A stretch of DNA of 64,000 nt from Paraphysomonas bandaiensis (taxonomy: Eukaryota > Chrysophyceae): assembly GCA_965644295.1 (NCBI GenBank), contig CBFFRP010000426.1, forward strand, positions 372,001-436,000, written 5' to 3'. The position numbers were made by a program, and so were the translations under genes. Position 1 is the stretch's first letter, and each line of letters begins with the position of its first letter. Of the stretch, positions 23,801-33,743 are shown piece by piece. A model generated the notes under the pieces. The model did no database searches, was not told the DNA's origin, and worked only from the letters and a program-made list of their open reading frames with translations.

Positions 23801-24192
23801 GAAGTAGGTTTGAAAATGACACCGTACAGGATGTTGGAGGTTAGAGACACGATATCTTCTAAACAGGAAAACGAGGTCTGCCACTTTCTAGTGGCTTAGA
23901 ATAATTATACTAGTAGCGAAATCCTGCGATAATGTACTGCAAATATATTTGTAATGTATATCACATATTGTCATGAGGTTGTAGGACAGCAATCACCTAT
24001 CACAATTCTATTGTGTAATAAAACATTGAAAATATGCGATTATCATATCTTACACGAAACAGGTTTTCATTCCCATATCTTTAGAAACTTTCTCTACGTC
24101 ATATAATATTCATTCCAAGTACTATAGATTTAAGTGATCCCACGCCATAGGTGTTATCACAAACACTCCCCATGCGAGTAATCCGTAAGACA

Positions 24193-25290
24193 TCAGCCTA
24201 TGAAAAAAACGAAGAAGTTAAATACATAATATCCAGTGACTGAGACTAAACACCTGGCAGGAATCTCTACACAATAGAGTTTGTGTGTATGCACTTTATT
24301 AGCCAGCGCATCAAGAGTATATTTCTTGTCCTCAATCAAGTAGGAGTGGTCCACCATGTAGGCAAGAACGTACATCGGGATAGCTTTGCCCAACACTTTA
24401 CAAAGCCCGCATATAACCAGTCCTACACCTACCCGCATCAGAGTGACCTGACTCAACAGTCCAGAGTAATCTCCTTGTGACATTGGAATCAATAGAGAAA
24501 TGTTATTCAGGGTTTCCCATATGGCAGGCTGACCATTCACACAGTACCACATAGCAGAGGAAACACCAGCGTAGGTACCGAAAAATTGGGCGCTAGTACC
24601 ATAGGAAGCCGTCCAACAATCCCCCTTGGGATAAAAGAACAGAAATGCAATAAGAAGTGTTATAGTCACGTAGATACTATGTGGACCGAAAATTAACATC
24701 TGTTCAAGCTCCGGCTCATAGGCGTCTATCAGTATCATCATAGGGACACCTATGACGATTCCACCGACAAGGTCAACAACTGAATGCACTCCAAGATAGA
24801 GGCGACTAAGACCGATTGCTACAACATGATATATAGCCATGACGAACAGGCCAGTGTGTACATCAATATGTAGGCGACGCAGTGAGAGGAGTACTGACAT
24901 AGGAAGTAGTGCTCCCATCGTATGGGTACTTGGGAAACCATACTCAGTCTCATGCTGCTTCTCGATCCTTACAATCCCTCCACATCCATTTGCAGGAGGT
25001 CTTGGAAGCTTAACAAAATCTTTTAACAACTGTCCAATTGTACATATTAACCCAAAATTTAATATATAACTGGGTCCTAATGGTATAGTTAACCAAAATA
25101 ATATAGGCATAAGACTATAGAGCTCTTCACCAGTCATACTACATAATTTAAAATAATAATATAAGAATGTAGATTTATATTGCATATCTTTATCAGATTT
25201 TACACCACAAAGCCGTTGAAAGTCACCTATGAGTTTATTAGAATATGGATGCATGATTACACCTTTTAAGAAATTTCTGAGATTATTCAT
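24193..25290 (-). CDS. Sphingosine-1-phosphate phosphatase-like PAP2 enzyme
   Basis: Single exon, 365 aa, starting MNNLRNFLKG. All three phosphatase signatures of the LCB3/SGPP class of the PAP2 superfamily are present: K90-x6-R97-P98 (KDFVKLPRP), PSTH at 120-123, and SR-x5-H-x3-D at 162-173 (SRLYLGVHSVVD). Hydrophobic segments at about 60-85, 125-160, 170-190, 210-225 and further ones to the C-terminus predict a multi-pass ER membrane protein of the usual length. It should dephosphorylate long-chain-base phosphates in sphingolipid turnover. The first ~220 nt of the CDS are notably AT-rich. Its 5' end faces the small acidic gene. Confidence 0.9.
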   Translation of the reverse strand: MNNLRNFLKGVIMHPYSNKLIGDFQRLCGVKSDKDMQYKSTFLYYYFKLCSMTGEELYSLMPILFWLTIPLGPSYILNFGLICTIGQLLKDFVKLPRPPANGCGGIVRIEKQHETEYGFPSTHTMGALLPMSVLLSLRRLHIDVHTGLFVMAIYHVVAIGLSRLYLGVHSVVDLVGGIVIGVPMMILIDAYEPELEQMLIFGPHSIYVTITLLIAFLFFYPKGDCWTASYGTSAQFFGTYAGVSSAMWYCVNGQPAIWETLNNISLLIPMSQGDYSGLLSQVTLMRVGVGLVICGLCKVLGKAIPMYVLAYMVDHSYLIEDKKYTLDALANKVHTHKLYCVEIPARCLVSVTGYYVFNFFVFFIG

Positions 25291-25780
25291 GGTGTGAATA
25301 GATAATAGTAATAGTAATATATGTGTTTTGAATCTTTGTTTGAGATAATAGATGATCCTGGAGGTGGTATGATGGTGGTTTAAGATTTAAGGGCTGTGAG
25401 ATGTGCTCTGAGCTGTTGTCAACTGCTCAATCTTATGGTACATAACGTACTTCTCTACCATATGTACTTCTCTACTTCACCCAATACGTAAGTACTATTT
25501 AGTTGATATGGTACAGTGCTGTTCATATGAGCTTCGTCATTCATCTACAGAAGGAGGCAATGGATAAGTACTATATGTATATGAGTACTCACCATCAGAC
25601 TGTACTTATCACCTATGCATACTCCACGATTACTGTACTTCTCTACTCTTTTCCACTGTACCATGTACTCCAGTACATGTACACTATAACACACACACAC
25701 ATAGCACTTTAACGGTTGTTTATCCTCATTGACTCTATTGCATTTATTAGTACAAGAAATTAATTATTTCTCTGTGAGTG
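25291..25780. promoter_or_regulatory. Divergent promoter region (S1P phosphatase / small acidic gene)
   Basis: This 490-bp region between two divergent ATGs is rich in repeated 'gtac', 'agtact' and 'tacttctctac' words (about 25440-25690) and has a short CA run (25688-25698). A regulatory role is inferred from position only. Confidence 0.4.
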
Positions 25781-26103
25781 ATGCTTCCATGGATAGGTCC
25801 ATCTCTAACTGATGAAGGTAGTGCATAATATGTGTTCTTTCAGTTATTAATTGATTCTGTTTATTAGATTGGTTGCAACACAGTGAACAGGCTTTTATAG
25901 CATCCTTACGTGAAGAAGAGTTGCAATGTCAACAAATTCTTGAGAACACTTGTGATATGAAGCCAGATGTTGATCCTATTGGAATGAAAGATACCGTTGA
26001 TACAGATGAAGGAGAAGACGTGTTGGTTGTAGAGAGCGGTGACGACTATTCCACTCAAGACGACGCCGTAGATATGTTTGTGGATATTGATGACACCCAG
26101 TAG
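25781..26103 (+). CDS. Small acidic protein, unknown (90 aa, 2 exons)
   Basis: Exons 25781-25817 and 25868-26103 join in frame across a 50-bp intron (273 nt). The product begins MLPWIGPSLTDEDWLQHSEQ. It then has a helix (AFIASLREEELQCQQILEN) and a strongly acidic tail rich in Asp/Glu/Val (DTDEGEDVLVVESGDDY, VDIDDTQ). No known family is recognised. The short N-terminal exon and the clean junction make it more convincing than the second-exon ORF alone. It could be a small subunit or adaptor. No signal peptide or membrane segment is seen. Confidence 0.6.
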
Positions 26104-26797
26104 TTTTTAATGCGATCACGTAGAATATATTTCTGAACTATTTGTTGTATATAGTTTTATTCTGGTGCCATCATACCTTATTCAAATTACAGTCATTGAC
26201 TCTTCATCACAAGTCGTAGAAAATATATACACCAATTACTCAGAGAGGGTGTCATAATCTGGTGCTTTAATATTAAACTAAAGTATTTACCGTTGAGACT
26301 ATTTTATAGCTGAGCCTATAGCATATGATGGCATATAACTGAGCAGTCTCACTTACTCTATAGAATATAGTGAAGTACTATATCATCTGGATCGAAGAAT
26401 AGCAATAATATACTGAGTGGATTCATATCTTTTTCTATATTCTCTTTTAAATAAAACGATATATATAGTGACGTGAGTGAATTGCCTATTTACATGTCTA
26501 GTACTGGTGTATATCATAGCCGAAAAGTTGTAATAGAAGTACCGTTAATTAAGTATCCTATTACTCCTATTTTATTCAATATATAGATCGGTGTCTTCAT
26601 AGTAGATCACATATTTCGTAAAATATTGTAATTCTTGTGAACTCGATGTCTGACAGAGTCTTCCTCGCGACTTGTAGCCCCTTCCAACAATACCCTTTTC
26701 ACACGACAACCAAGGAAATTATACGATACTATAAGTAACGAATACATGAAAATTAGAATTCCACCACAAATGATACGAACAGAAATATAGTAGATAA
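26104..26797. other. Intergenic between convergent genes
   Basis: AT-rich sequence. A 64-codon minus-strand ORF (26607-26801) with one hydrophobic stretch starts inside the stop of the neighbouring gene (ATGA overlap), but nothing else supports it. No repeat is recognised. Confidence 0.5.
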
Positions 26798-28012
26798 TCA
26801 TTTCGTGCTCTCATCATTCGAAAGTTTAATTTTTTTAGACCGAACACCTTCATCGTCGCCAGATTCAACGTGATCTTGTGATTTCCTGGATGTACTCGTG
26901 ACCTTAACATCTCTTTGACTCTGTGAAACTGTACTAGGCTTCATCCCACTATCACTACCCTTATTGGTATCTGATGAAATACCACGCACCCTCTTGTACC
27001 TGTCGGGGAACTTTACAATAAACCGACGTGTAGAATAAATAACATACTTCGCAATTAAGCTCATCACTCCCCCTTTCGCGGCTTTCGGTGCAATGTTTTG
27101 TCCAGTCCTTGAAGATAAGGAACAGTACGCCCAACAATGATTATTGTCTACGTGAACTGCAGGAATACATTAGTTCACAAAGGACTAAAGTATAAACATC
27201 ATACTAATGACGCGATTATAATACACAATTATAAAAATTATATTATCAAAATTATTCTCACCCGTTTTCAAGCAATCATTCGCTACCTCATGTACCGCGC
27301 GTCTAACATCTTCGTAGTTACCGTAATCGTCCTATACATATATCAACTAAATTATATGTGCAACGTTTGTTTATAGTTGTGAGCAGCTCATAAAGCACAA
27401 GTGCATCAAGAATCTATAAAATGTCAATCTTACCCCAACCAGCAAAGCATTTGGAAACAACTTCTGTGCAGTTGATATATCTTCCTTTGCAGCGGCATAA
27501 TGGTGGTCCGCATCAATATATATAATATCCGGTTTAATTCCTGCAGAAAACACATTATTCACAATGCATATTTCGTTGAGGCTTGCTTTTTTTCCACCTC
27601 TTTCAGATAAGAATCGAAGACCTTCTGTCGTAGGCATACGCATAGGAACAACACGGTCACGAAAGTCCCATAAATTGGCAATAAATGTGGGGTATAGTGG
27701 ATGTTTACGGAGCATAGAAGACAATTCCGAATTATGATTAGAATAATGATTATCAGCAAGAATAAAATCATCATCCCATAAATCAATTGCAAATATAATA
27801 GCATTAGAATGTTGTGCAAACCATTTAGTTGATGCACCATACCAACTACCAAGTTCAATAATTATCTTAGTTTGAGGTGTGATAACTGCATTAAATACAC
27901 GTATATGAGTTTCAAGAAACCATCCATGTGTATAAGCATCATAAGGTGGATGGGTTGATGGAAACCCAATCTCTTTTCCTTCAGGGATTGGATTGTTACC
28001 TAGAAGTTCCAT
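26798..28012 (-). CDS. CmcI-like class I SAM methyltransferase
   Basis: Minus-strand exons 28012-27434, 27331-27262 and 27156-26798 (1008 nt, 335 aa). The Rossmann fold is visible: the motif-I-like IIIELGSWYGASTKWF, AIDLWDDDF at strand 2, PDIIYIDADHHYAAAKEDI with the acidic D-x-D-x-x-H metal/active-site pattern of CmcI/Methyltransf_24 proteins, and ALLVGDDYGNYEDVRRAV. The latter is only recovered after splicing the first intron. A basic tail with KKIKLSNDE follows a hydrophobic helix near MSLIAKYVIYS. Its two introns (102 and 105 bp) are about twice the local norm. The substrate is unknown; CmcI relatives act on small molecules or sugars. Confidence 0.75.
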
Positions 28013-28060
28013 TAGTAGATAGAATATGGCGTGACAGTCAGTTCATAACACACTGCTATC

Positions 28061-28134
28061 ACACTCTACCTACCTACCTACCTACCTACCTACCTACCTA
28101 CCTACCTACCTACCTACCTACCTACATACATACA

Positions 28135-28165
<31 letters not shown>

Positions 28166-28214
28166 GTACATACATACATACATACATACATACATACATA
28201 CATACATACATACA
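28061..28214. repeat. Compound (CCTA)n-(CATA)n microsatellite
   Basis: About 15 units of CCTA/CTAC (28063-28124) change directly into about 22 units of CATA, with a single 'tgta' interruption near 28164. It lies just upstream of the CmcI-like gene's ATG (minus strand), between divergent genes. Overlapping ORFs are artefacts. Confidence 0.97.
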
Positions 28215-28601
28215 TCATACACAGGAGTACTGTATGTATTTTACACAGTGGATTTTCGCACCTAGAAATATTAGAATATTACATTTTTTTGTAGTTTTTC
28301 TTTATATTTTATACTATTCTGACCCTTGTTACCATTTTTCATGACTGAAAAACACTGATATTAAGCAGAAATACCACAAATCTACACATACACACATCCT
28401 CTTAAACTAATCAGAGTGTTGGTAGCAGTGAAACTTTAGATAATATAACAGAATCTGTCCATTCAATTGCATAGTGAATCTTTTTAATTAATATATACTA
28501 CATTCGACTGTATAGTCAAGCCTTTTTCTACCCATCAAAGGCGTCAAAGACATCTATATATCCCCATAGATTCCTCTGTATACATACATCATATACACCA
28601 T
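28215..28601. promoter_or_regulatory. Divergent upstream region, no gene
   Basis: This lies between the microsatellite and the ATG at 28602. It contains a 'tatacatacatcatatacaccatATG' type start context, in line with other TACA-rich starts here. Nothing else is seen. Confidence 0.35.
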
Positions 28602-29213
28602 ATGATTAAACAAGTTCTATTAATCAGACGTAACTGTTATCAGAATTATTTATATCATCGTACATTCTCTATAAAATCTTATACAGTTCAACACTATCTG
28701 AACCCATCCAATGCATACTTATTAAATTTCTTCAATAAATATGTGATTGCATACAATAAAATATCTGCAATGAAACGTAACGAAAATTATGCGAATGATA
28801 ATGTTGCAATTCTATCAAAATTTAAAACATTACATGCACATGTTGCTGAAGATTGCATATCCGGAGAACTCATTGCTGGCACCCTTCTGATAGAGATTAG
28901 ATCCGAAGAAGACTTCAATCACCTCCGCAGAGTTATGTCTGATGAAGCACACACTTGCCTAAAGCGTAATTTAGAAAAGTATGAGAACTGGAAGCAGCTT
29001 GGCCTTTACTTTCAAAAAGGCTCCTTCAAACTAACAGCTGATCCTGTATCTGAACTATACGAAAACACATTTTTGAAGCCACCTGGAATTCACTTGTACT
29101 CAACCATACCGTCAATACATTCTAGGACGAAGTATATGAGAGGTCACACCCCGCTCTGTTCGTATTTAAGCATGGGCAAAACATATACCTACTATATGTT
29201 TGAAGTATCTTGA
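28602..29213 (+). CDS. Hypothetical protein (203 aa), possibly mitochondrial
   Basis: Single exon starting MIKQVLLIRRNCYQN. The first ~25 residues are rich in Arg, Tyr and hydroxylated residues with no acidic residue, as in a mitochondrial presequence (inference). The body has a helical stretch (FNHLRRVMSDEAHTCLKRN, EKYENWKQLGLYFQ). No known domain is recognised. The strong AT bias of the first ~200 nt followed by more balanced codons matches the real genes of this window and supports it being coding. Confidence 0.6.
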   Translation: MIKQVLLIRRNCYQNYLYHRTFSIKSYTVQHYLNPSNAYLLNFFNKYVIAYNKISAMKRNENYANDNVAILSKFKTLHAHVAEDCISGELIAGTLLIEIRSEEDFNHLRRVMSDEAHTCLKRNLEKYENWKQLGLYFQKGSFKLTADPVSELYENTFLKPPGIHLYSTIPSIHSRTKYMRGHTPLCSYLSMGKTYTYYMFEVS

Positions 29214-30229
29214 TATAGTACACTTAGATTGCTGTAATGAATTTATGCTATCCGTTTTATATGTTGTATCTTTTGACAGTGAATAAGTTAAAAAGTGTAT
29301 ATTTATTATCTGCTAATAGATTAATTTTGACACGTCATTAGTGTATAAGTGGGTTGAAGAAAAGCTCCATTGTTGTACTGATGTTTACTTTTGTAGATAG
29401 ACAATTGACACACACCATAGCATGATAACATGAAGCCATCTAATATTGGGTTGTCTGATACCAGGGTTCGGTAAACATATAATGCAAAACTATCGTCAGA
29501 TAGGGTTCTATCAATGCCATTGATAGAGGTTTTGGAACCGACTCAACAATACTATTGCAATATAGTAGTATCATTGGTCAGTAATAAACATATCCGTAGA
29601 TACCATATTTAATATTTAATAAGGAAAACTGTGATTAGGAAAGCAGTAGCCTTAATGTGATCTTAATATACTCATCCTCTGAGCAACCATCAGTGACGTC
29701 AGCATCACCATATCCAGTAAAAATTAATTGAAATATGCATTCATCTGGCCACAAGTGTCAATGTTCTTTCAGAAACAACATCATGTAACAGAATTACATA
29801 AACACATAAACTATGAAGATGATAAATTAGAAAAAATACTTAATACTAGTGAGCTGGAAGTATATTGGCTGTATACGATCGTATCTATCTAAGATCGTAT
29901 GAAAATGATAGATGGTTGAGATAAAATGAATGAGAAGTGAGGTAATCATAACTTAAAATTGAAGTATTAAGTGCGTACTTCGTTCAGTTAATTACGTCTT
30001 TACGTCTTTATCATCTAATTATATCGTAATCTGATACAGACATCTTACATATTACACACTAAGCACACACGAAATTACTTGACAGTAATGAGCTGGCTTT
30101 CACAACATCAAACAATATAGAAAACATGAACTTACAATTAAAAATATTTAGACGTTGTGTCGCTACTATAGTCAAAAAATTCATGGAAATACAAACGTAT
30201 ATACATGAACTCCACGGGCGTGAACTACT
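29214..30229. other. Intergenic between convergent genes
   Basis: About 1 kb, AT-rich. No ORF, tRNA-like or repeat structure that I can support. Confidence 0.5.
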
Positions 30230-31610
30230 TTACACCTTCAGTGATTCCTCGAGGTCTATGATGGCATCCAGGTGTTGTCTACCGAGATCTGGATCAAACT
30301 GTTTTTCTGGAAAATTACACAGTGCCAATCCTTCCTGTGAAATTTTAAATTGTGTGGGGTACCATTCGTCTTCAACTGTAACACGATTCAAACACACGAA
30401 GGATGCATTCGGAGGATTGATTGAGTTCTCGAACTATGTAAAAGTAGGAAATCAACAGGTATTATCAAATATAACTAAACTAAAATCACCTCATGGACCG
30501 TATAATGGAACCAACGCATCATGAACTGAACGCAAACATAAGAAACAGGATATCAGTTATGCAAACTCTTACCAGACGAAGTGTAAGACCATGTGTTACG
30601 ACCTAACAACAATATATTATCATCAGAAGAACACTGGAGCCAACACATATACAAATCGACTAAACCACTGAAATAACATGTAAATTAAAGAGTGTTGATG
30701 TCTTACAATAACGGTCATTTTATCTGCTATCTCTGGATCCATTTTCCCCCAATCTCTGTAAACATATTCACCATTAGTATACAAAACATTCCTCCTCATA
30801 ACACAAGATATATTCACAAAACACTATGTGACACAGCAGTACCTGAACAGAGTGGCGATGAATCCAGTGGCTCTATTGAATACGTCTAGCCCAGCTTCAC
30901 CTGAATGTCGATATATATCACACACCACTATCATAACAACAGCAACATGGGACATACAACAATTATATTTTAAAATACAGCTGGTCACCAACCTTCTGGA
31001 AATCTGTAATAAAATCTATGTATATATATGTATCGTTATTTTAGGTGACCGATATACACGAATACAAAACGCACCTTCCGAAGTCCGACCTTTCGTTTTT
31101 AAAATCTCGCATTTTCTCACCTTTCTGAAAATTGCCAAATTGTTGTTCTACATAATCTTATAAAATAATAATTAAGTGCCAGTACCACACATACCTGTTA
31201 TTCTTGGCTCCTCTCTTGCACCCACAATGGGAGAATCAGTGAACGACTCCATGATATACTTAAGTGTTTGCTTTGTGCGCATGTATGGGCTACAGTACAC
31301 AAATACTGGACCTATTCAACCCAAAATGAATATTATACTCAAGAAATTGAAAACCAAACGTACTATCTCCTATCCTTTCTTTTAATGTTACACCTAAAGC
31401 CCGGCTCTGTTCTATTCCTTTCTCAGTGAGTGGAATCTTCCAATCAGGAGTGTGTGAATACGCTTCCTCATCAAAGTTACCTAAACTTTCACCATGACGT
31501 ACTAATATAATTCGTTTAGGAAGACGATTTACTGTTCCATTAGAATTTAAACGGCCTCTAGGGCGATATGGAGTAGGTGATGCCTCACGTCGTGATAACG
31601 ACAGGCCCAT
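30230..31610 (-). CDS. AT74-type phosphoglycerate-mutase-like histidine phosphatase
   Basis: Nine minus-strand exons: 31610-31364, 31311-31195, 31147-31075, 31015-30993, 30900-30843, 30755-30707, 30602-30573, 30525-30490, 30433-30230 (837 nt, 278 aa). The catalytic RHG motif is RIILVRHGESLGNFD (His39), and the second histidine is in VVTHGLTLRLFMMRW. Between them are VYCSPYMRTKQT, RITEQQFGNFQ and FYYRFPEGEAGLDVFNRATGF. This order matches the plant AT74/AT74H proteins of histidine-phosphatase branch 1. The real substrate of that group is not settled. Exons are as short as 23 nt, so single-ORF prediction sees only the N-terminus. Minus-strand coding also explains a shadow ORF at 30126-30524 (+). 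Confidence 0.9.
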
Positions 31611-32141
31611 AGATAGACAACGGCGATATAAGAATAGAATTGTAATAAAAAACTCAAGTATTATTACTGGTAAACACGTTTAGATATATTGAATACACTT
31701 ATCAATGAGTTGTAATCGATCGAATTGAATGAGTGGAGTGTGATATGTATGTATATGTACATGACTGGAAAGCCAAGTACATATATACGATACAATAACA
31801 GCCTTTAGTACCTATACACTCGTACTATTGTATACAATACATATGTACACTATAGAACAAAAAAAAACACACACACACGTAGTTATTGGGATAATCAGGA
31901 CGATCATCTATTGAATGGAGGGTGACAAGAAACTGAAAAATTTAACGCCAGAAGATGCGGTGGAGATAAAAAGAGCCGTTGACTTTTGCATGTGTGGATC
32001 TCTTCTTGTATGAGATGAGAACACAATCACAATTTCCGATCAAGTGAACATTGCATTAAAACAACTTCACAAAGCTAAACTAACAACAGGTATGATATTT
32101 TCTTTTGCACTCTTGCTTCTAATGTGTTTCCTGATTGTAGT
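31611..32141 (+). promoter_or_regulatory. Divergent promoter and 5' leader of importin alpha
   Basis: GTAC/TGTA-rich sequence (31745-31855) and a short CA run (31868-31879) lie between the divergent starts. Immediately before the importin ATG is a good intron (32090-32140, GTATGA...TTGTAG), so the leader is probably spliced with the acceptor one base before ATG. A 32-codon ORF starting MEGDKKLKNLTPEDAV (from 31915) lies further upstream. It may be a uORF, as it ends before the intron. Confidence 0.45.
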
Positions 32142-33743
32142 ATGGAGTCAAAGCGGAAGCAAGGTTTTAAGAAAGGCCTCAGCGCAGAGGATGGCAGACG
32201 TCGCCGTGGGGAGACAGCTATCCAGCTTAGAAAGCAGCACAGAGAAGAGGGATTAGCCAAGCGTCGTAACATCATGATTAACAACTTTGTGTCTGAGGAG
32301 CAGCAGGCTCAAAACAGTGAAATGGCGGCGAACATGTCTGAGAGCAAATATGCCAATCTGATGGCCAACCTTCAGTGCCAGGACATTCAGAAGCAAACGG
32401 AAGCTATCAGAAGCTTCAGAAAGCTGCTATCCATTGAAGTTAACCCTCCAGTTCAGGAATGCATTGACATTGGCGCCGTTCCTCTGTTTGTTGCATACTT
32501 GCAACGAACAGATAATGTTGAGCTCCAATTTGAGGCTGCATGGGCATTGACAAACATTGCTTCAACCGATCGTACACAAGTGGTTGTTGACTGCGGTGCC
32601 ATTCCTCATTTAGTACAGCAATTGGTTTCTCCCAGCGCTGATGTAAGAGAACAGTGTGCATGGTGCCTAGGCAACGTTGCCGGTGATGGTGCTGCCTTCC
32701 GTGATGTTATTCTGCGTTGCGGTGGATTAGAGCCACTCATTCAGAACATCATGATGCCTGCTAACATCTCTTTACTACGTAACTGTGTTTGGACTCTGTC
32801 GAACTTTTGTCGCGGAAAGCCTCAACCTTCTTTGGAGGTCATTCAACCTGCATTTGAGCCTTTGGGTGCCATTATCAAGAACTGCAGTGACCAGGCTACT
32901 ATCGTCGATGCCTGTTGGGCACTTTCCTATCTTTCAGATGGCTGCAATGATCGCGTTCAGAAAGTAGTTGATCTGGATGTTGTAGGCGCATTGGTACAGA
33001 TGCTCACAAGTGGTCAGACTCAGGCTATCGTTCCTGCTCTTCGTACTCTTGGTAACATCGTTTCCGGTGAAGATCACCAAACGCAAGCAGTGGTTGACGC
33101 TAATGCCTTGCCAGCCGTGGTTCCACTTCTTTCGCACTCCAAGAAAAACATTCGTAAGGAGTCATGCTGGATGTTGTCCAATATCGCGGCAGGAAATAAG
33201 GCTCAGCTGAATGCTGTTGTTGTTACCCCAGATCTCATCGAGAAGGTTCTCATTCAGCTCTCTTCTTCAGCTGAGTGGGATGTTCGCAAGGAGGCAGCCT
33301 GGGTTATATCTAATATTGCTACTGGCGGGTCTAAATCTCACGTTATCAAACTTATTGAGCATGGTTCTATTGCACCTCTTTGTGAGTTACTTGACGTTGG
33401 TGAAGTGCGCATTCTGCTCGTTGCCATGGAAGCATTGGAATCCATGCTAAAGCACGGCGAAGCAGCTGGTCTCAACACACTTCAGATGGTTGACGAAGCA
33501 GAAGGAGTAGATAAGCTTGAGCTTCTACAGGAACACGAAAACATGGATGTTTACGATAGAGCAGTAAGAATTATTGAGAAATACTTCGGCGGTGAAGAGG
33601 AAGACGAATCAGAAAATCTTGCTCCTAGCTCTTCTTCTGGCCAATCTTTCTCATTTGGCCTCGGATCCAATGTGGTTTCACAGCCTTCTAAAGGAGGGTT
33701 TGATTTTTCTTTTTCGCAAAATGCGACCTCCACTTTTTTATAA
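32142..33743 (+). CDS. KPNA: Importin subunit alpha (karyopherin alpha)
   Basis: Single coding exon, 533 aa. The start is the ATG directly after a predicted 5'-UTR intron. The N-terminal importin-beta-binding domain is basic (RKQGFKKGLSAEDGRRRRGE, HREEGLAKRRN). About ten armadillo repeats follow with the classical Trp/Asn ladder that binds NLS peptides (EAAWALTNIASTD, QCAWCLGNVAGD, NCVWTLSNFCRG, DACWALSYLSDG, KESCWMLSNIAAGN, KEAAWVISNIATGG). The acidic C-terminal EKYFGGEEEDE region serves CAS-mediated export. It carries nuclear cargo with importin beta. Codon use is more GC-rich from the first codon than in most neighbours, as expected for a well-expressed gene. Confidence 0.97.
   Translation: MESKRKQGFKKGLSAEDGRRRRGETAIQLRKQHREEGLAKRRNIMINNFVSEEQQAQNSEMAANMSESKYANLMANLQCQDIQKQTEAIRSFRKLLSIEVNPPVQECIDIGAVPLFVAYLQRTDNVELQFEAAWALTNIASTDRTQVVVDCGAIPHLVQQLVSPSADVREQCAWCLGNVAGDGAAFRDVILRCGGLEPLIQNIMMPANISLLRNCVWTLSNFCRGKPQPSLEVIQPAFEPLGAIIKNCSDQATIVDACWALSYLSDGCNDRVQKVVDLDVVGALVQMLTSGQTQAIVPALRTLGNIVSGEDHQTQAVVDANALPAVVPLLSHSKKNIRKESCWMLSNIAAGNKAQLNAVVVTPDLIEKVLIQLSSSAEWDVRKEAAWVISNIATGGSKSHVIKLIEHGSIAPLCELLDVGEVRILLVAMEALESMLKHGEAAGLNTLQMVDEAEGVDKLELLQEHENMDVYDRAVRIIEKYFGGEEEDESENLAPSSSSGQSFSFGLGSNVVSQPSKGGFDFSFSQNATSTFL

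Larger units (their letters stand above)
22722..24192. other. Intergenic between convergent genes, with repeats
   Basis: It contains R1 copy C (23157-23440) and a TTCCTACTAAATTT-type array (23530-23800), listed separately. ORFs at 22677-23087 have no recognisable domain. The rest holds the 3' UTRs of the HECT and S1P-phosphatase genes. Confidence 0.5.

Noticed and set aside
26607-26801. 64-aa minus-strand ORF with one hydrophobic segment, ATGA overlap with the CmcI-like gene
   Set aside because: Overlapping start/stop coupling is not expected in a eukaryotic nuclear gene and nothing else supports it.
28061-28214. CRISPR-like or satellite array
   Set aside because: It is a simple tetranucleotide microsatellite without spacers.
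30126-30524. 132-aa plus-strand ORF
   Set aside because: It is the antisense of the last three exons of the AT74-like gene, whose minus-strand frame has clear family motifs.
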